Under the pieces are notes generated by a model. That model ran no database searches and had not been told where the DNA came from. It saw nothing but the letters and a program-made list of their open reading frames with translations. Made by a program: the position numbers and the translations under genes. DNA of 64,000 nucleotides from NCBI RefSeq assembly GCF_023343835.1, contig NC_064433.1, forward strand, positions 64,564,032 through 64,628,031, written 5' to 3'. This document shows, piece by piece, positions 49,799 through 62,800 of the stretch. Position 1 is the stretch's first letter; each line of letters starts with the position of its first letter. This stretch comes from Lagopus muta (lineage: Eukaryota > Chordata > Aves > Galliformes > Phasianidae).

Positions 49799-51679
49799 AC
49801 ATCTTTCTCTTCGAATCTGAAGTATAACAACATAGATCTAATACTCTTTTCTGCATACGTCAAATTCCTATAAATAACAATCAATAAATCAGGTGATCAT
49901 GTTTGTTAACCAAAAGACAGCAAAATGAACACAAAGTGCTAATTTTGGATTACCTTCCACAGCTGTCATCTCTAGAGAATACAGAGGGCTATCCTCAGGA
50001 GAATTTACTTAACCAAGTAACTGTCACTAAGAATAAAACAAAGAAGAACAGTTTCATTAGTAATCCTTCTAAAGTTAGAGCATAGTTACTGCAAGCAATT
50101 TGTCAATATATGAGGTGCTAATAGAACAGGTTAAGCACTGGTACATTTGACCCAACCATAATAAATAAACTAAACTATACGACAACACACTTTTTCCCCT
50201 GCTGCTAAAGGTGCAGGGGACTTCACACAGATGTGAAGTTATAAACAGCTCTTAAGGTTACACAGAGCCTTAAGCTATAAAGATCCTCCAAATGGAATTG
50301 AGAGACTTTTGACCAAGACTAAAATTTTATGGAAGTCTTCCTCATCCCTTTAACAGATGCATGGTGTAATTTAGACAGGTCATTCACCCACATTAGAACT
50401 ACCTTTTTTCAGTTCTGTTTGAAGACTACTTTACATAAAAATCAGAACAAATTACAATGCATCCATTAAAAAAATACCCACAATAACACTTAGAGGATCT
50501 TCCAGGAGAAAGTAGAAAGACAGTTTGGTTCAGAGGAGAGTGATTAGGTCATAAATGAGACAAACTTAGAAACCTAATTGCTGGCTTAACATTTGAATGA
50601 CACCCTTTGTTGTAGTATATACTAGCAATATAAATCTTAAGAAGCTTAATATTCTCTAAACCTCGGGTAATTCTCAACGATTTATTGTATATATGCAGAA
50701 GTCAAATCTGAGGGAAGGTGTAACAGAATTCAGAAGATCTTCACTAAAGCTAATCCTAAAGCAAGAGATATTTTACTCAGTTCCTACAAATAGGACAGAA
50801 ATGTATTTAAAAAAATATGCAAATAAAGGACTGAATTTGTCAGATGATGTTGTATTTTAGAAGTTGAAGGCCCACACTTCACAGAGAAGCTGACAGTACT
50901 CAGCAGCGTGTCCACATCTCCTACAAAATCCAAGTCATACAGTCCTCTCTCCATCACCTGCCACTTGTACAAAAGTATTTGGAAATGTTAGCTTCTTCCA
51001 AGCACGGGGCAAGTAGGGACATGCAGAAAATAAGTAGCTATGGAACTGACACCCTGTAAATGTAATATACTTCTATTCTCCAAAAATAAATGCAATCATC
51101 ACAAACAACACTATGCTGATAGCTCATTAAGCATAAGACATCTTCTTATCAAAAGAGTGGGAAGTGAATGAAAGTGACCGAGGAAAGTAACCCCTTGTGC
51201 TGCTAAAGCTTTACAAGTCTTTAGTTCAGCTCCTACCTCTAAAAGAAGCATTCAGTATACCTTATAATTGATTCTGTACCAACGCTGCCAGCAAAGAACC
51301 CATTTGACTCTCAAATATGCAGCTCTTAAGACAATGAATAAAGACAAACTCATATCACACAAGCCATAAGCAAACAAAACACAAGTGGAAGCATTCTACC
51401 CTGTAGGCAGTTGTACCCTACTGTAAAAACAGAAAAATTACTACAATCATCCCATTATACCCTTACTTAAACAGCCCTCTGGAATGGAGAAAGGCTGCTA
51501 AGCCATGCCCAAGGCATGTTAGTGATATGTGTCACTTGTGGCCCTGAAGATTTAAATCAGTGTCCCATCACTGGCAATTTTCCTACCCCACCTTCTATAC
51601 AGCCTCAAATAAAAGCCCCTCAGTCCAACTCTAAGAGAGCAATGCTAATAAGATGCTATCAAGGAAAGCATCCCTACAG
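49799..51679. other. RECQL 5' intron sequence, nothing recognised
   Basis: AT-rich. A small palindrome, ACTTCACA/TGTGAAGT, lies at about 50220-50239. No exon was supported. Confidence 0.45.
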
Positions 51680-51736
51680 TTACCCTGGGCTGCATCAAGA
51701 GGGGTGGCCAGCAGAGCAAGGGAAGGGATTGTTTGA
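51680..51736 (+). repeat. CR1 ORF2 fragment, forward
   Basis: CCCTGGGCTGCATCAAGAGG and GGTGGCCAGCAGAGCAAGGG match the CR1 ORF2 region; truncated at both sides. Confidence 0.75.
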
Positions 51737-51930
51737 ACACTGGGCTGTGCATGGAACAGGGATGTAGTAGAGCTCCTGTTGGGAATGGCACTGTGCATGA
51801 GACGGGGCTGTGCATGGATTGAGGCTCTACATGAGCACTACAAAGCTGAGGGATGAGCATGGGATTGTGCATGACTTTATGGTATGGGTAGTAATGGAAA
51901 TGGAGATGGGTTGTGTTGGAGCTAGAGATG
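51737..51930. repeat. Imperfect GGGCTGTGCATGG-type internal repeats
   Basis: Variants of CTGTGCATG recur (GGGCTGTGCATGGAACAGGG, GCACTGTGCATGAGACGGGG, GGGATTGTGCATGA). Looks like a degenerate minisatellite. Confidence 0.55.
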
Positions 51931-52210
51931 GAAACAAGAACAGGACAGAGCTCCAATGTTCCCACCCACACATCCACCAAGGTCAAGGATGGTGCCAAAG
52001 CTGCAGCCCCCAAAACCTGCTGTGCTCCACAATGGGGCTCTGTCTCTTCTCCCCTTTCTTTTGCCACCTTTGTACCCACAAAACCAATGATAAGAATCAA
52101 ACAAATACATGCATGTATTTTCTCATGCATGCACATATAAGTACCCAGAAGAGCTCTGTAAAGGGATCTCCTTATCTTGCCCCATAGAAATAGCAGATCT
52201 GCTCTAAAAG

Positions 52211-52260
52211 ATAATAATGTATTATAATATAATACTATTATTAATAATATTATTATTAAC
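52211..52260. repeat. AT-rich (AAT/ATT) block
   Basis: ATAATAATGTATTATAATAT and TATTATTAATAATATTATTA give strong self-complementarity. Confidence 0.85.
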
Positions 52261-52519
52261 TATAACAAAAAAGGATGGGAAGAAAACTGTTTCTCAATCA
52301 GCTTGCAGCTGCTGTGAATGCAGGGCTCAGGTACAGCAGTGGCGTTTCTGGTGTGCCCTGGTCCAGTTTCTTGTTAGAGGGGAAAAGAATAAACCATGTC
52401 TTTCAGAACTCATTCATCTCCCCCCACAACTCTTCTTTAAATAAAAAAATAAATTTAATTCACACCTGGTATATGCAATCACTGACAGAAATAGTGCAAG
52501 TCTGTGTTTGAGCATTGGA

Positions 52520-52603
52520 TCCACCACATTGGATCAGTTGTGTTTGAGTCAATGAACCCTATTGGTCCCTTACAACTCAGATATACTAAGATTCTATGAC
52601 TGT
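52520..52603 (+). repeat. CR1 3' tail, forward
   Basis: GTTTGAGTCAATGAACCCTA, TTGGTCCCTTACAACTCAGA, ending at AAGATTCTATGACT. It is directly followed by another CR1 in the same orientation. Confidence 0.75.
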
Positions 52604-53122
52604 TCTCCTGTACTCTGCCCTCACGAGGCCCCTATGGAGTACTGCATCGAGGCTCAGAGCCCCCAGCACAGGAAAGACACAGAGCTGTTGGAACAGATCC
52701 GGAGGAGGCCATGAAGATGACCAGAGGGTTGGAGCACCTCTCCTATGAAGAAAAGCTGAGGGAGCTGGGCTTGTTCAGCCTGGAGAAAAGAAGGCTGTGA
52801 GGTGACTTCATTGCAGCCTTTCAGTACCTAAAGGGAGCCTACAAACAGGAGAGGAATCAACTCTTTGAAAGGGTAGATAACCGCAGGACAAGGGGAAATA
52901 GCTTTAAGTTGAAGGAGGGAAGATTTAGAATGGGCATCAGGAGGAAATTTTTTACTATGAGAATGGTGAGGTACTGGAACAGGCTGCCCAAAGTGGATAC
53001 CCCATCCCTAGAGATGTTCAAGGCCAGTCTGGATGGGGCCCTGTGCAGCCTGAGCTGGTAGGCAGCAGCCCTATCCGTGACGGGGGTTAGAACTTCCAGC
53101 CCAAGGCACTCTGTGGTTGCAA
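52604..53122 (+). repeat. CR1 LINE, forward, next to the RECQL promoter
   Basis: ORF2 C-terminus relics with frame breaks (TGTACTCTGCCCTCACGAGG, GGAGCACCTCTCCTATGAAG, GAGGGAGCTGGGCTTGTTCA), then AGGCTGCCCAAAGTGG and GGCACTCTGTGGTTGC. It ends about 140 bases from the RECQL first-exon region. Confidence 0.92.
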
Positions 53123-53249
53123 ATACGAAGGGAATAAAACCCACAATAACACCCTTCCTTAGAGACAGCTCCCTCACTCAGCAATAAAACCCCAACACGT
53201 ACGCCCATAACATCTCATTGTGAGAAAAATAAGTAAATAAGCAGAAAAA

Positions 53250-53805
53250 TACCTGAACTCACAGGGAAAAGCGTGCACCACCTGCGGGCAGAGCATTCCG
53301 CAGACACGCGGGCAGCGCCCACCTCAGCGTAGCGAGTCCCGCAGCTCCCGAGGCCCGTGACGGAACCGCAGCGACCACGCGTGCAACCTCTGGCCGCGCC
53401 TCGCTACGCCCGCTCCCACGCGGCCACAGGCACCCCACGGCTGCCGCGCCCTCCCACCTGCCGGCCGGCTCCCAAGTTCCACCCCTCCCCTGCGTCCCCT
53501 ACTTCCGCTGCCGGCTCCCCTCAGCCAATCACCTACAGCGAGACGAGCGCGAGTATCACCACGCGCTGCCCTCTCCCCCAATCCACGCCGACGTTACGAG
53601 CCTCCCGCTCGGCGGAACGAAGGCGGAGGGGCGGAGCCACTCGAACAAAGCGGCTGCTAATTGGGCGCCGGCCCGCCAATCGGCGCTGTCCTTTCAGCCG
53701 GCGGCGAGGCGAAGGGGGCTGCGTGTTTCCGGAAGACGTGGCCGTTGTCGCCCTGCTCCTGCCGTTCGGCTCTTTCTCCTTCCCCGCCGTCGCCCCGCCG
53801 CCACC
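53250..53805. promoter_or_regulatory. Bidirectional CpG-island promoter of RECQL (-) and GOLT1B (+)
   Basis: A CpG-rich interval separates the GOLT1B start codon from the probable RECQL first exon. It has no TATA box but three CCAAT boxes: 53525-53529 (+), 53660-53664 (ATTGG, -) and 53676-53680 (+). Possible RECQL exon 1 donors on the minus strand lie next to 53263 (gtgagt) and 53253 (gtattt). The layout fits a shared NF-Y-driven housekeeping promoter, which is inference. Confidence 0.75.
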
Positions 53806-53830
53806 ATGATCTCCCTCTCGGACACGCAGA
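53806..53830 (+). CDS. GOLT1B: GOLT1B coding exon 1
   Basis: Eight codons, MISLSDTQ, plus the first base of Lys9, before a gtgagc donor inside the CpG island. Confidence 0.95.
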
Positions 53831-56800
53831 GTGAGCGCCGCGCCCTCGCCCCGTTGGCTCCCGGTGGGAGGGGAACGCGGGTCTCCCGCCGCGGCGGAGT
53901 GGCCGTCGGAGTGCTGGCGGGAGGGCTGAGTGAGCCCGGCATAGGGCCGCACGTGACGGACCCACCCCAGCGCCGCGCCCTTTGTTGGCGCTTCTCGCTT
54001 TCGGAGTATGGGCGAAGCACGGGGCCGGGTGGTGCGGTGGAGTCGCTGGGAGGGTCCGGCTCAGGCGGTGATTGCCGGCGGTAGGGGTGTGGGGGCCGAG
54101 AGGGAGCTCAGCTGCTGCTGTCAGCATCGCTGTGCTTTGAGGGACGCTATGGATGCGCTCATACCTTGGGGCGGCGGTACTGATGGGGCTCGTGGGGTGA
54201 AGCTGAAAGCGAGGGGGGTGTGAGCTTAGAATAGAGCCTTTCGGGGCCCTCCCAGCATCTTCAGGTGGGCGTTGGTCAACAGCTCTGCTGCTGCCGGCGT
54301 CTGCTTTGGGATGTGAGGTGTTTCGAGGTGGTGGTGTTGCTGCCTGGCGGTAATGGCAAGAAGAGAATGAATGAAAACTGACACTGGTACACAAAAGTGA
54401 GAATTGGCAGATGTCTGTTATCCCGTATGCCTCCATGTGGACGTTAATGGTTTTGAGTAAATACATATCAGTGTCTTTACTGTTCCTTTTAACTTTGTTA
54501 CTGAATGGAGTGTTTGCAGGTGACATAGAAGGGGTTTTAAGGTGAGCAGCAGGCACTCAGTCTGAAGCAAATGAAGAACAGCTTGGACCTGATAGTAGTT
54601 TTGCTTTCCCTGACTAGGAATAGCTGGGGTTAAAGATGCTGAAAGGGAAAATTGAAAGAAATCAGAGGGCTTATAGGCATTGAAACTGCAAAGAAAAGGA
54701 GAATGTCATTCTTTTATTTAAGTTAATGCATCATAGAATCACAGAATCACAAGGTTGGAAACGACCTGCAAGATCATCTAGTCCAACCACCCTCCCATTC
54801 CTATCAGTGCCACAAGCTACTAAACCATACTAAACCATCATGCATGATGCATTCTCAGTATAGTTGTCATAAAAGGAAATGAGTGTTGTAATGTTGCTCG
54901 AAGGAGGACAAGTGTGAAAGCTGTAGGGAAAGGAAGTTTAACTTGATAGCAGAGCACTGAAAACACTGGTGAACCAACTGAGGCAAAGGATGTAAATGGG
55001 CAGTAAAGCGGGTTAGCAACACACAAGGTTAATGACTTCCTGAGAAATTCAGGTGCTATGCTCTGCTACTGGAATGGGTGTTAAATTTTAGAGCTAATTC
55101 TTACGTATATAATTTGTTAAAACCTTGTAGGCTTCACTTTTGCCCATTCCTCCGTTGTCCCATCCAAAGTATTCATTGGGAAAAAGAGCTCTGTTCACTG
55201 TTTGTACTTGTCTTAATTTCTTTTTGGGACACTGAGCTGTTAGCTTTAACTCAGAGCTGCGAGTAGTAGATGTAGTGTGAGGCTTTTGAATTTCAGCATT
55301 TTTCTAAGATATTTCTTCAGATGTTTTGAAACTCACTTCTGTTTGGGAAAATACAGAATTGTAACACAAAAAATAATTACTTTTATAAAAAAGGTAGTGT
55401 GTAGTACCGTCCCTTAACTTTCGTAACCAGTCTATCTTAAGACTTAGTATTTGCTAAGATTTTGGTGCTTTGCTGCACTACTCACACAATTCATGGGGTT
55501 TCTGTAGGAACACTGGGAATGTGTTGATCCCTCCCCTCTGCAAATTGCAGTTATTAAAGGATAGCTGTCACATGGCTGGAATGTGTATCTGCATTTCTAG
55601 ACACTGAAAAAGTTGTATTTGAGTGATATATAGGAAGGCTTTTATGTCATGGGAGAAAGCATTCTAACAGTAGTTTATGCCCATCACAAAACTTCCTAGC
55701 TTGTTGTTTGCCAAGACTACAAAATGACAGGGCCAGACATACTTGACTTGATGTTCTTTGGAGGAAAAAAAAAACAGAACTAACACAGTTCTGATGTGAT
55801 TGGATTGGTAACATTTACTTGAAATGAATCCAGAACTACTGCCCTCCATTGCCAGTATCTCATCTGCTTTCAGCAGTAACTTTGGGATGATGAGAATGGT
55901 GGGCATTTTTTTTCCTGTGCTAACCAGAGAGTATGGTTGATTTCTAAAGGGAAACTGAACCCACTGTGGCAGTAAGTGGTTACAAATGGTTTTCAAGTGA
56001 ATCCAGAAGTGTTAGAGCTGTAATTGCAGCAGCTGTTGGGAGTTAGCTTCTGTTTCTTGCTCGCACCCCACTTTGTACTGTGTCTGAAGAAGGAATGAGT
56101 ACTCGCTTCCCCTGGCAGCATATTTATCTTATTGGCAGCTGGTAATTCCTTTGGAATCCTGCCTCAGAGTGTTTTCTTTCCAGAATACAGATTGTTTCTG
56201 CTCTTCTAAAGTAAAGAGCACTAGAAGAAAGGGCAGACTACAATTCCTATGTTAGTTTCAGTCAGTTGATTCAGTGGAGATGCAATTTGCAATTCACTGT
56301 TTATTGCAGTTCATTGTAAGAAAGTACTGTAAATGTCTGCAGAGAGGTAATTGTCTTGTAATGATTTTAATACAGAGCGGTTAAAATGCTCATAGTAAAG
56401 CTTTAATGTGGCAGACTTAATACCATGATTTAACACCATGCGGTCAGCAGCCTTGCTGAAAGGAGAAGTTGGGGAATCTGGACGTTGCTGTAACAAATCT
56501 CTTTACTCTGAGCTGTTTGGGAATTTTTTGTTGTAAATTAAGCATCTGAAGTTGACAGTGTTATGATCCTTCATTCCTGAGCTCTTCAGGCAATGTTAAA
56601 TGGTATGTTTTGCAGTCAAAAGAGCAAATAAAAATACGTTTAGATATCTCTTCCAGATTTAATTTGGCTAGTGGTATCAGTGAAGGGCTTTTTGTTTGTT
56701 AGGCCTAGGCCACACAAAAATACTGACATCTTTAAAGTATACTGGATTGCCAGCCTGCCTGTATTAATACTGTTAGTTAATGTTGTTTTTGCTAGCTGTG

Positions 56801-59800
56801 TGTTTGTCCAGTATATTTCTAAATTCTCCAGTCATGATGGTGAGTGCGTGGATAAACACCAAAGCTTTTACAGCTAAGATTGCTTCTGTTCCTGTTATTT
56901 CTTGTATTCGGTCTGTGTGAGAGTGACAGGAAGGCCATAGGCATTTAATTTTAAAGGTGTGATGTACTTCTGTGTATATTCTTCAAAATACCTCAGAGGC
57001 TATTGTCAAATGATGGTTTTAATCGTAGCCTGACATTTCCAGGCAAATGAATCTTCCATCCTGCTCTTGCCTATCCAATATTTCTTGAACAACCTTGACC
57101 GACAGGCAGAGCTCAGAGATAGATACCGCCTACGAGTCCTGTGAAAACTGACAGCTGGCAGGAGACCCAAGCTAATGTTTAACAGCCATCAGCATGTGTT
57201 ATATGGAAGCAGCCTGCAGCATTAATCTGTGTTGCATTTAATCCGGAAGTTGGGAAAATGGGATTGCCATGCATGTAACATGGAACGTGAGGTCTCAGGA
57301 GGACGAGGTACTTGTGTGTTTGCAATAAGCATTATGGGATAAGAGTTGCAAATAGAAAACAAGGTTTTATTATCTGTTCCCAAAATAGTCCTTGCTAGCA
57401 GTAAATCAAAAGGGATGTTTGCCATATGTGTATATCCATACATGCTTTTGTTGCATTCAATTTCAGTACATTGTTAAATTGATCCTTTTTATGATAAGCA
57501 GTTCCCAAACATCTCTTTTTCTGGTATTGAAATAACTGGTTTATACAGGACTAGCTTTATTTGTACGTTCAGGGAAATTTTTAAGTAGTCATGAAATAGT
57601 CTGTGAGCTTGTCTATGAATTTAAACTTCCTGTGTGTTGCATCTTCCAAGTTTGTATCAATTTCTAAGCATGAGTTTTTCCTGTTACCATGTTATGTAAT
57701 ATACTTAATTTTATTTCTCCTTGCAGAGATCGGAATGGGTTTAACAGGTTTTGGAGTGTTTTTCCTTTTCTTTGGAATGATACTCTTCTTTGACAAAGCT
57801 CTTCTTGCTATTGGAAATGTAAGTGTGTATCTTTTAAGTATATATTATAATTAAAAATAAACTTAGAAGATTATATATTTTCAATTAGAAACTGGGTCAT
57901 AACAGGTACTGTGGTAACTTAGTGTAAAGGAAGAGTTATGCGCAGTGATCTGAGTGAATCATTTTCTCTGATTAACATTAGAGAAGCTCACATCAGTCTT
58001 AATGTTGTATCTCCAGGTCAGGCCTGTGGTATGTTGGTCTGACAAGCAGCAGCTTGTCCTACAGTTATGCTGATGCAAATAAGACTTCTAGATTAGCTAT
58101 CATTACTAACACTTTCTTTTTATGGTCTTGTAAGGTAACTGTAAAAGCTAGGTATCTATTTGAATAAGAATGCTGATGGTGTGTTCTGTGCATTCTGTTA
58201 AATGCTGTTTTGCTGTGCTTTATTAGGATGGAGAGAAGCATGAATTGCTGGTAATGGCTTAGGAGAGCAGATCACCACAACAGAAAGCTGAAATATCTTC
58301 AGTTTTTACCAAAATGAAATTTTTGCTTAAGCAGGATAGAAAATAAATCCTAGGTCAGGTACATAAAATAACATGGTGTTTTCTAAATCTGATACTGCTG
58401 TGCCCCAGCTGTTGTCAGCTTTGCCAGCCAGCGAGCCCAGCTTGATAGAGATTTGTGTCCTCCTTTGATTACCAAAAGTCTGTGGACAAAATGGACCAGT
58501 TTCAATCTGTGACAGCAGTATCAACTACTGCGGTTTGTTGGATGGAAACTCTATAAATGTTCTTCGAATTTGGGTGCACACTGAAAAAGTAGAGAATAAA
58601 ACAGTGCTTATATTGCTGTGTTTCTAAGATAAGGTGGAAATGCAAGATCCAGTTTGGGGAAAATAATGAGAATGTAGGTAGGAAGAGACGGTTAAAAGCA
58701 GTGTGGTAACCAGAGATAACACAAGAAAAGTTACTATATATCATTAGAGGAAAGTTTAATTATAAAAGAGAAGGGGTAAAAGGCGGTAAGGAAGTAGCTT
58801 CATGTTTGTGGTTTGTGTTTGTTTTCTGGTGTTTTTTTTTTTTTTTTTACATAACATAAACTTGAATTTCATCTGTTAGTTATGAGTAAAATCTGAGATG
58901 TAATCTCTTTCCAGAAAAGATGTTGCCCAGATGTATGCTTACAGATTAAAGTAATGCTCTGCTGCTGAAGGATACTCAAAACAGTTTTAGCTAGGCTAGA
59001 CTGCTGTGATGATGGTCAGCCTACACTGGAACTAGTGAATAGTAGTAGCCTGTTACACAGACAAAATTAAGGAAGATAGCTGATAATGCCCTTCAGCTTT
59101 TTTCTTGTTTTGCCTTTGCAATGATCGGCACAAGCTATTGAAGATGACCATCATAGGGTGCTTCTGAGCATGTCTGTTCCCAGTTATAGGAGTCTTAGCT
59201 GTTAGTGATACTAATCTTCAGTACTGACTGCAGGTAACGACTGTATTTATATTACAGGAAAGACAGCTGTTGTCACCAGGTCTTCTGACATGATTATGCT
59301 TGTTAGAGGCCACGAAGGTAGACTCTTAAAATCACTAATAAGTTCTCTCATTGTTAATCTCCATATTAAAATAAGTTGTGCAAAAATGCAGTCTAATTTT
59401 GTAGATTAATAATATGTGCTTCCATTCTAAACTTAGGAATGTATTTAGCTGTGTTCTTTATTTGGTTGGTTTTTGTCTCTTCTAGGTTTTATTTGTGGCT
59501 GGCTTGGCTTTTGTTATTGGTTTAGAAAGAACATTTAGATTCTTCTTCCAAAAACACAAAATGAAAGCAACGGGCTTTTTCCTGGGTGGTGTGCTGATAG
59601 TTCTGATTGGTTGGCCTTTAATAGGAATGATTCTTGAAATTTATGGGTTCTTCCTATTATTCAGGTAAGACTTGCTTCAAAATTGCTTTCTATATTGATG
59701 TATTGAGGAGCACATGTACTTGCTTAGTGTACTTATTACAACTGGGAAAACATTCTTTGAGTGTTCACTTCTGCTGGATTTTGTTTAAAGCTGTTGGGTT

Positions 59801-62800
59801 ATATTTGCAAGAAGTGAAAAGGTTCCAGGACTCAAATTTGCTGATGTTGGTGAGGCAGATATCAAACTGACTTCTGGCAATGTAGCTTATATCTAATCCA
59901 ATAACTGTACAGCTTCAAAATATTTGGGAGATCAAATTGTTGTAAGTGCCAAGTTTTAAGTATTTCCATATAAAAGAAAACTAAAATGCCTATATTTTCT
60001 TGGTTTTGTTGGTTGAGTTGTTGGTCGTTCGGCTTTTTTGGTGGAGAGTTTGTTCTTTGAATTAATAAATGAGGCAAAATATGTGCTTACAAACATCTTA
60101 GCCTCCAAACCTTGCAGGTGAGGAGGTGGCTTCTGTGATGTGCTGTTGTGCCCTGTTTGCAATGTATGAGATGCTGGTTTTGGTTACTGATGTCTGAAAC
60201 GACTTAAGCATTTGTTTCTCCTCTATGTAGATGTTACATACTTAATAACATTACAACAGGTATGTTGCATCTGTTACAACATGTCATTTAACTTACAATT
60301 AATTGTAAGGGTGAAAGAACCTGGGTTGTTGCAACATACCATTTATTTCCGTGGTTGAAGTTCCATACTTCAGAAAACAAAGTAAGAAAGTGTGTTAATA
60401 TAAGTAAGAAGGGAAGATTTTGTTGGTTCCTGGACTTCTCTTTTAAAGACAAAATTCCATCTAATGCTTATTTATTTAACATAAGGCCCACTGAATTGTT
60501 ATCTCAAAGTCACTAGGACTACATCTTACCCTGAAAAGTGTCAACAACTGATAAATAATTCCAAATGAATTTTTAAACTTGCCTCTAAACAACTTTTCCT
60601 ACTTCTTGATACTTGCTAAGAATTGTATCTCTTGTTACAGTGCTAGCAAGTTACTACTTCAAGCAAAGCTCTTTGTTTTGCTTCAGATTTGTCAGTATCA
60701 ACTGTAATTATGTTTTTGGGAACTTTTTGTGTGGTAGGTGCACTGTATTATACTTTATTTGGTCTCTTTATTTATTTATTTATTTTAGACCACTAAAACA
60801 ATTCCACCAGAATTTTTGTGTGTAGACAGTTCTCTTGTCCAATTAGACTTCTTGTATGAAGTCATCTTTCATACTCTGTAGAAGAAATTGCACGAAGCAA
60901 AGCTTTTAGGTACTGGTAGCCAGGAACACTTAAACAGTTAATAATGATAATACATGTTTTACTGCAGTGAGAGAGATGCAGTTGTGATTTTACTCTGGAT
61001 TATATCCAGAATGTCCTTCCCTTTATTTAGCGTACTGCCAGAAGTTTCCTATCAGAGGTTCAGTTCTTTGCCTTTACACATTCAAATTGCATTCCCTGGA
61101 GACAGCTATTACAGTACAGTCTCTTTTCTCATAGTCTAAACTGCTCTCAGAGCCTTGTTCAGATCAAAGATATCTGAAGTTCTTGTTAAAGATGCTATCC
61201 TAACTATAATGGCTATTTTGCATTCTTGGCTACACCAATTACACGTCTGTCTGTTAGAAGTGGTTTTTGTGCCCTGCATCATGGTACGTAGGTTCAGTGT
61301 AATGATCTGGTCTTTAAAAAAGAATAATAATATATGGATAGCCCAGGGAGGAGGGAGGACTTATTGGTATTGATATGATCCAACAAAATTGTTTTTACCA
61401 GCAAGAGGATGGTGAATAGTGAAATTCCTCTGGTCAGACATGACAGGTGGATTTAGATGCCAATCCTTATTCTATGCTGGGAAGTGTATAGCTCAGCTAG
61501 AGAACATACAATGCCAGTACCAGCTGAATTGCTGCAGTTGACTTCAGACAGCTGAGATACTGCCACAGAAAATCCTTCTTCCTGCTGCAGGGACAAACAG
61601 GTAGTGCAGGGGCTAGACCCTGCCAGCTGTAAAAGGCAGCAACTCCTGGCTCGTCATTCAAATTTCTGACACTACATGTATTTGTCAATTATGTGAGTGC
61701 ACAAACATGTTGTGCTTAATTTTCTTTAATCGATTAAACGCTGCCATATCTGGTTTCAAAGTGGATTACCTAGAATTACCTTCCAAGTGTTTTTACATTG
61801 GATATAGGAAGATGAGTGATATTGCAAGAATGTATTTCCTATAAGGTTAAAAAAAAGTTATCTCAATGTTTATAATAATTTTGAGAAAGTAGATGAGAAC
61901 ATCAGTTCTCTTGACTAAGTTGGATATTCATCTCTTAGTTAATTCTCTGAACAGCTGATTCTGAGGGTTGCCAACTATGAGGAAAATGTTTACCTCAATT
62001 TAAAATAATCTTTCTGTTTGTTTGTTTTTTCTTTGCTAAATGTCTGTTCATGTACTTGGTGAAGTAATTTTCAGTGAAGGAATGACAGCACTTGAATTTC
62101 CAGTTCTTCAGAGCAACGTTAGAATAGTTTGTTTATAAAAACTAATACAATATTTTTATCTAACCTAAAGGGGGTTCTTTCCTGTGGTGATTGGCTTTAT
62201 TAGAAGAGTTCCAGTCCTTGGTTCTCTCTTGAATTTACCTGGTATAAGCTCGGTAAGTGTTTGGCACTTAATGTAAAATGCAAGGCTTTTGCTATTATTC
62301 CTATTTCATTACTATTGCAGTAGCACAAATGCATTGGGAGTAAATAAGATACAGCTTTTTGTAACAATGAATTTGAATGTATTACTGCATAGTTTTTGAA
62401 CGGTACAAATAACCCTCAAATAACCCTCGTTCCCAGTGAGAGGCTTTCAAATGTAAAAGAAACAACACCTTTGCAGAAGCTGCCCCTGCTTAAGCCTTGT
62501 GAAGGGGAAAAAGCCCTGGATTGTGAGTCAGGATTGTGACTATGAATACTGGTTCCTGCCTCACTGCTGGCCCTAGGTGACCACAGACAGGCAAACCGTG
62601 CAACTGTTCTGTTGTGCCTCTTCTGTTCTGTGCCTCTTCTCCTGCCTGTCAGAGAGAGGCATTTCTCCTCTTTGTGCAGCATCTGGATGTATCTAAGAAA
62701 AGTAGTCTGTAGTAACAAAGAGGTTTGCACAGTGTTAATTTGCAGCTTGCATGGTGAATCCAGAAACTCTCATTATGCATAATCATTCATCAAGTACAAC

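Noticed and set aside
51645-52136. Minus-strand 163-codon open frame
   Set aside because: Runs through degenerate GGGCTGTGCATGG-type repeats and a CR1 fragment; no exon borders or known motifs.
53357-53809. Plus-strand 150-codon open frame in the RECQL-GOLT1B promoter
   Set aside because: Low-complexity GC-rich translation ending right at the GOLT1B start; no homology recognised.
53657-54556. Long minus-strand open frame of 299 codons opposite GOLT1B exon 1
   Set aside because: Lies in the CpG island, where stop codons are rare; proline-, serine- and arginine-rich composition; no family recognised and no splice logic.
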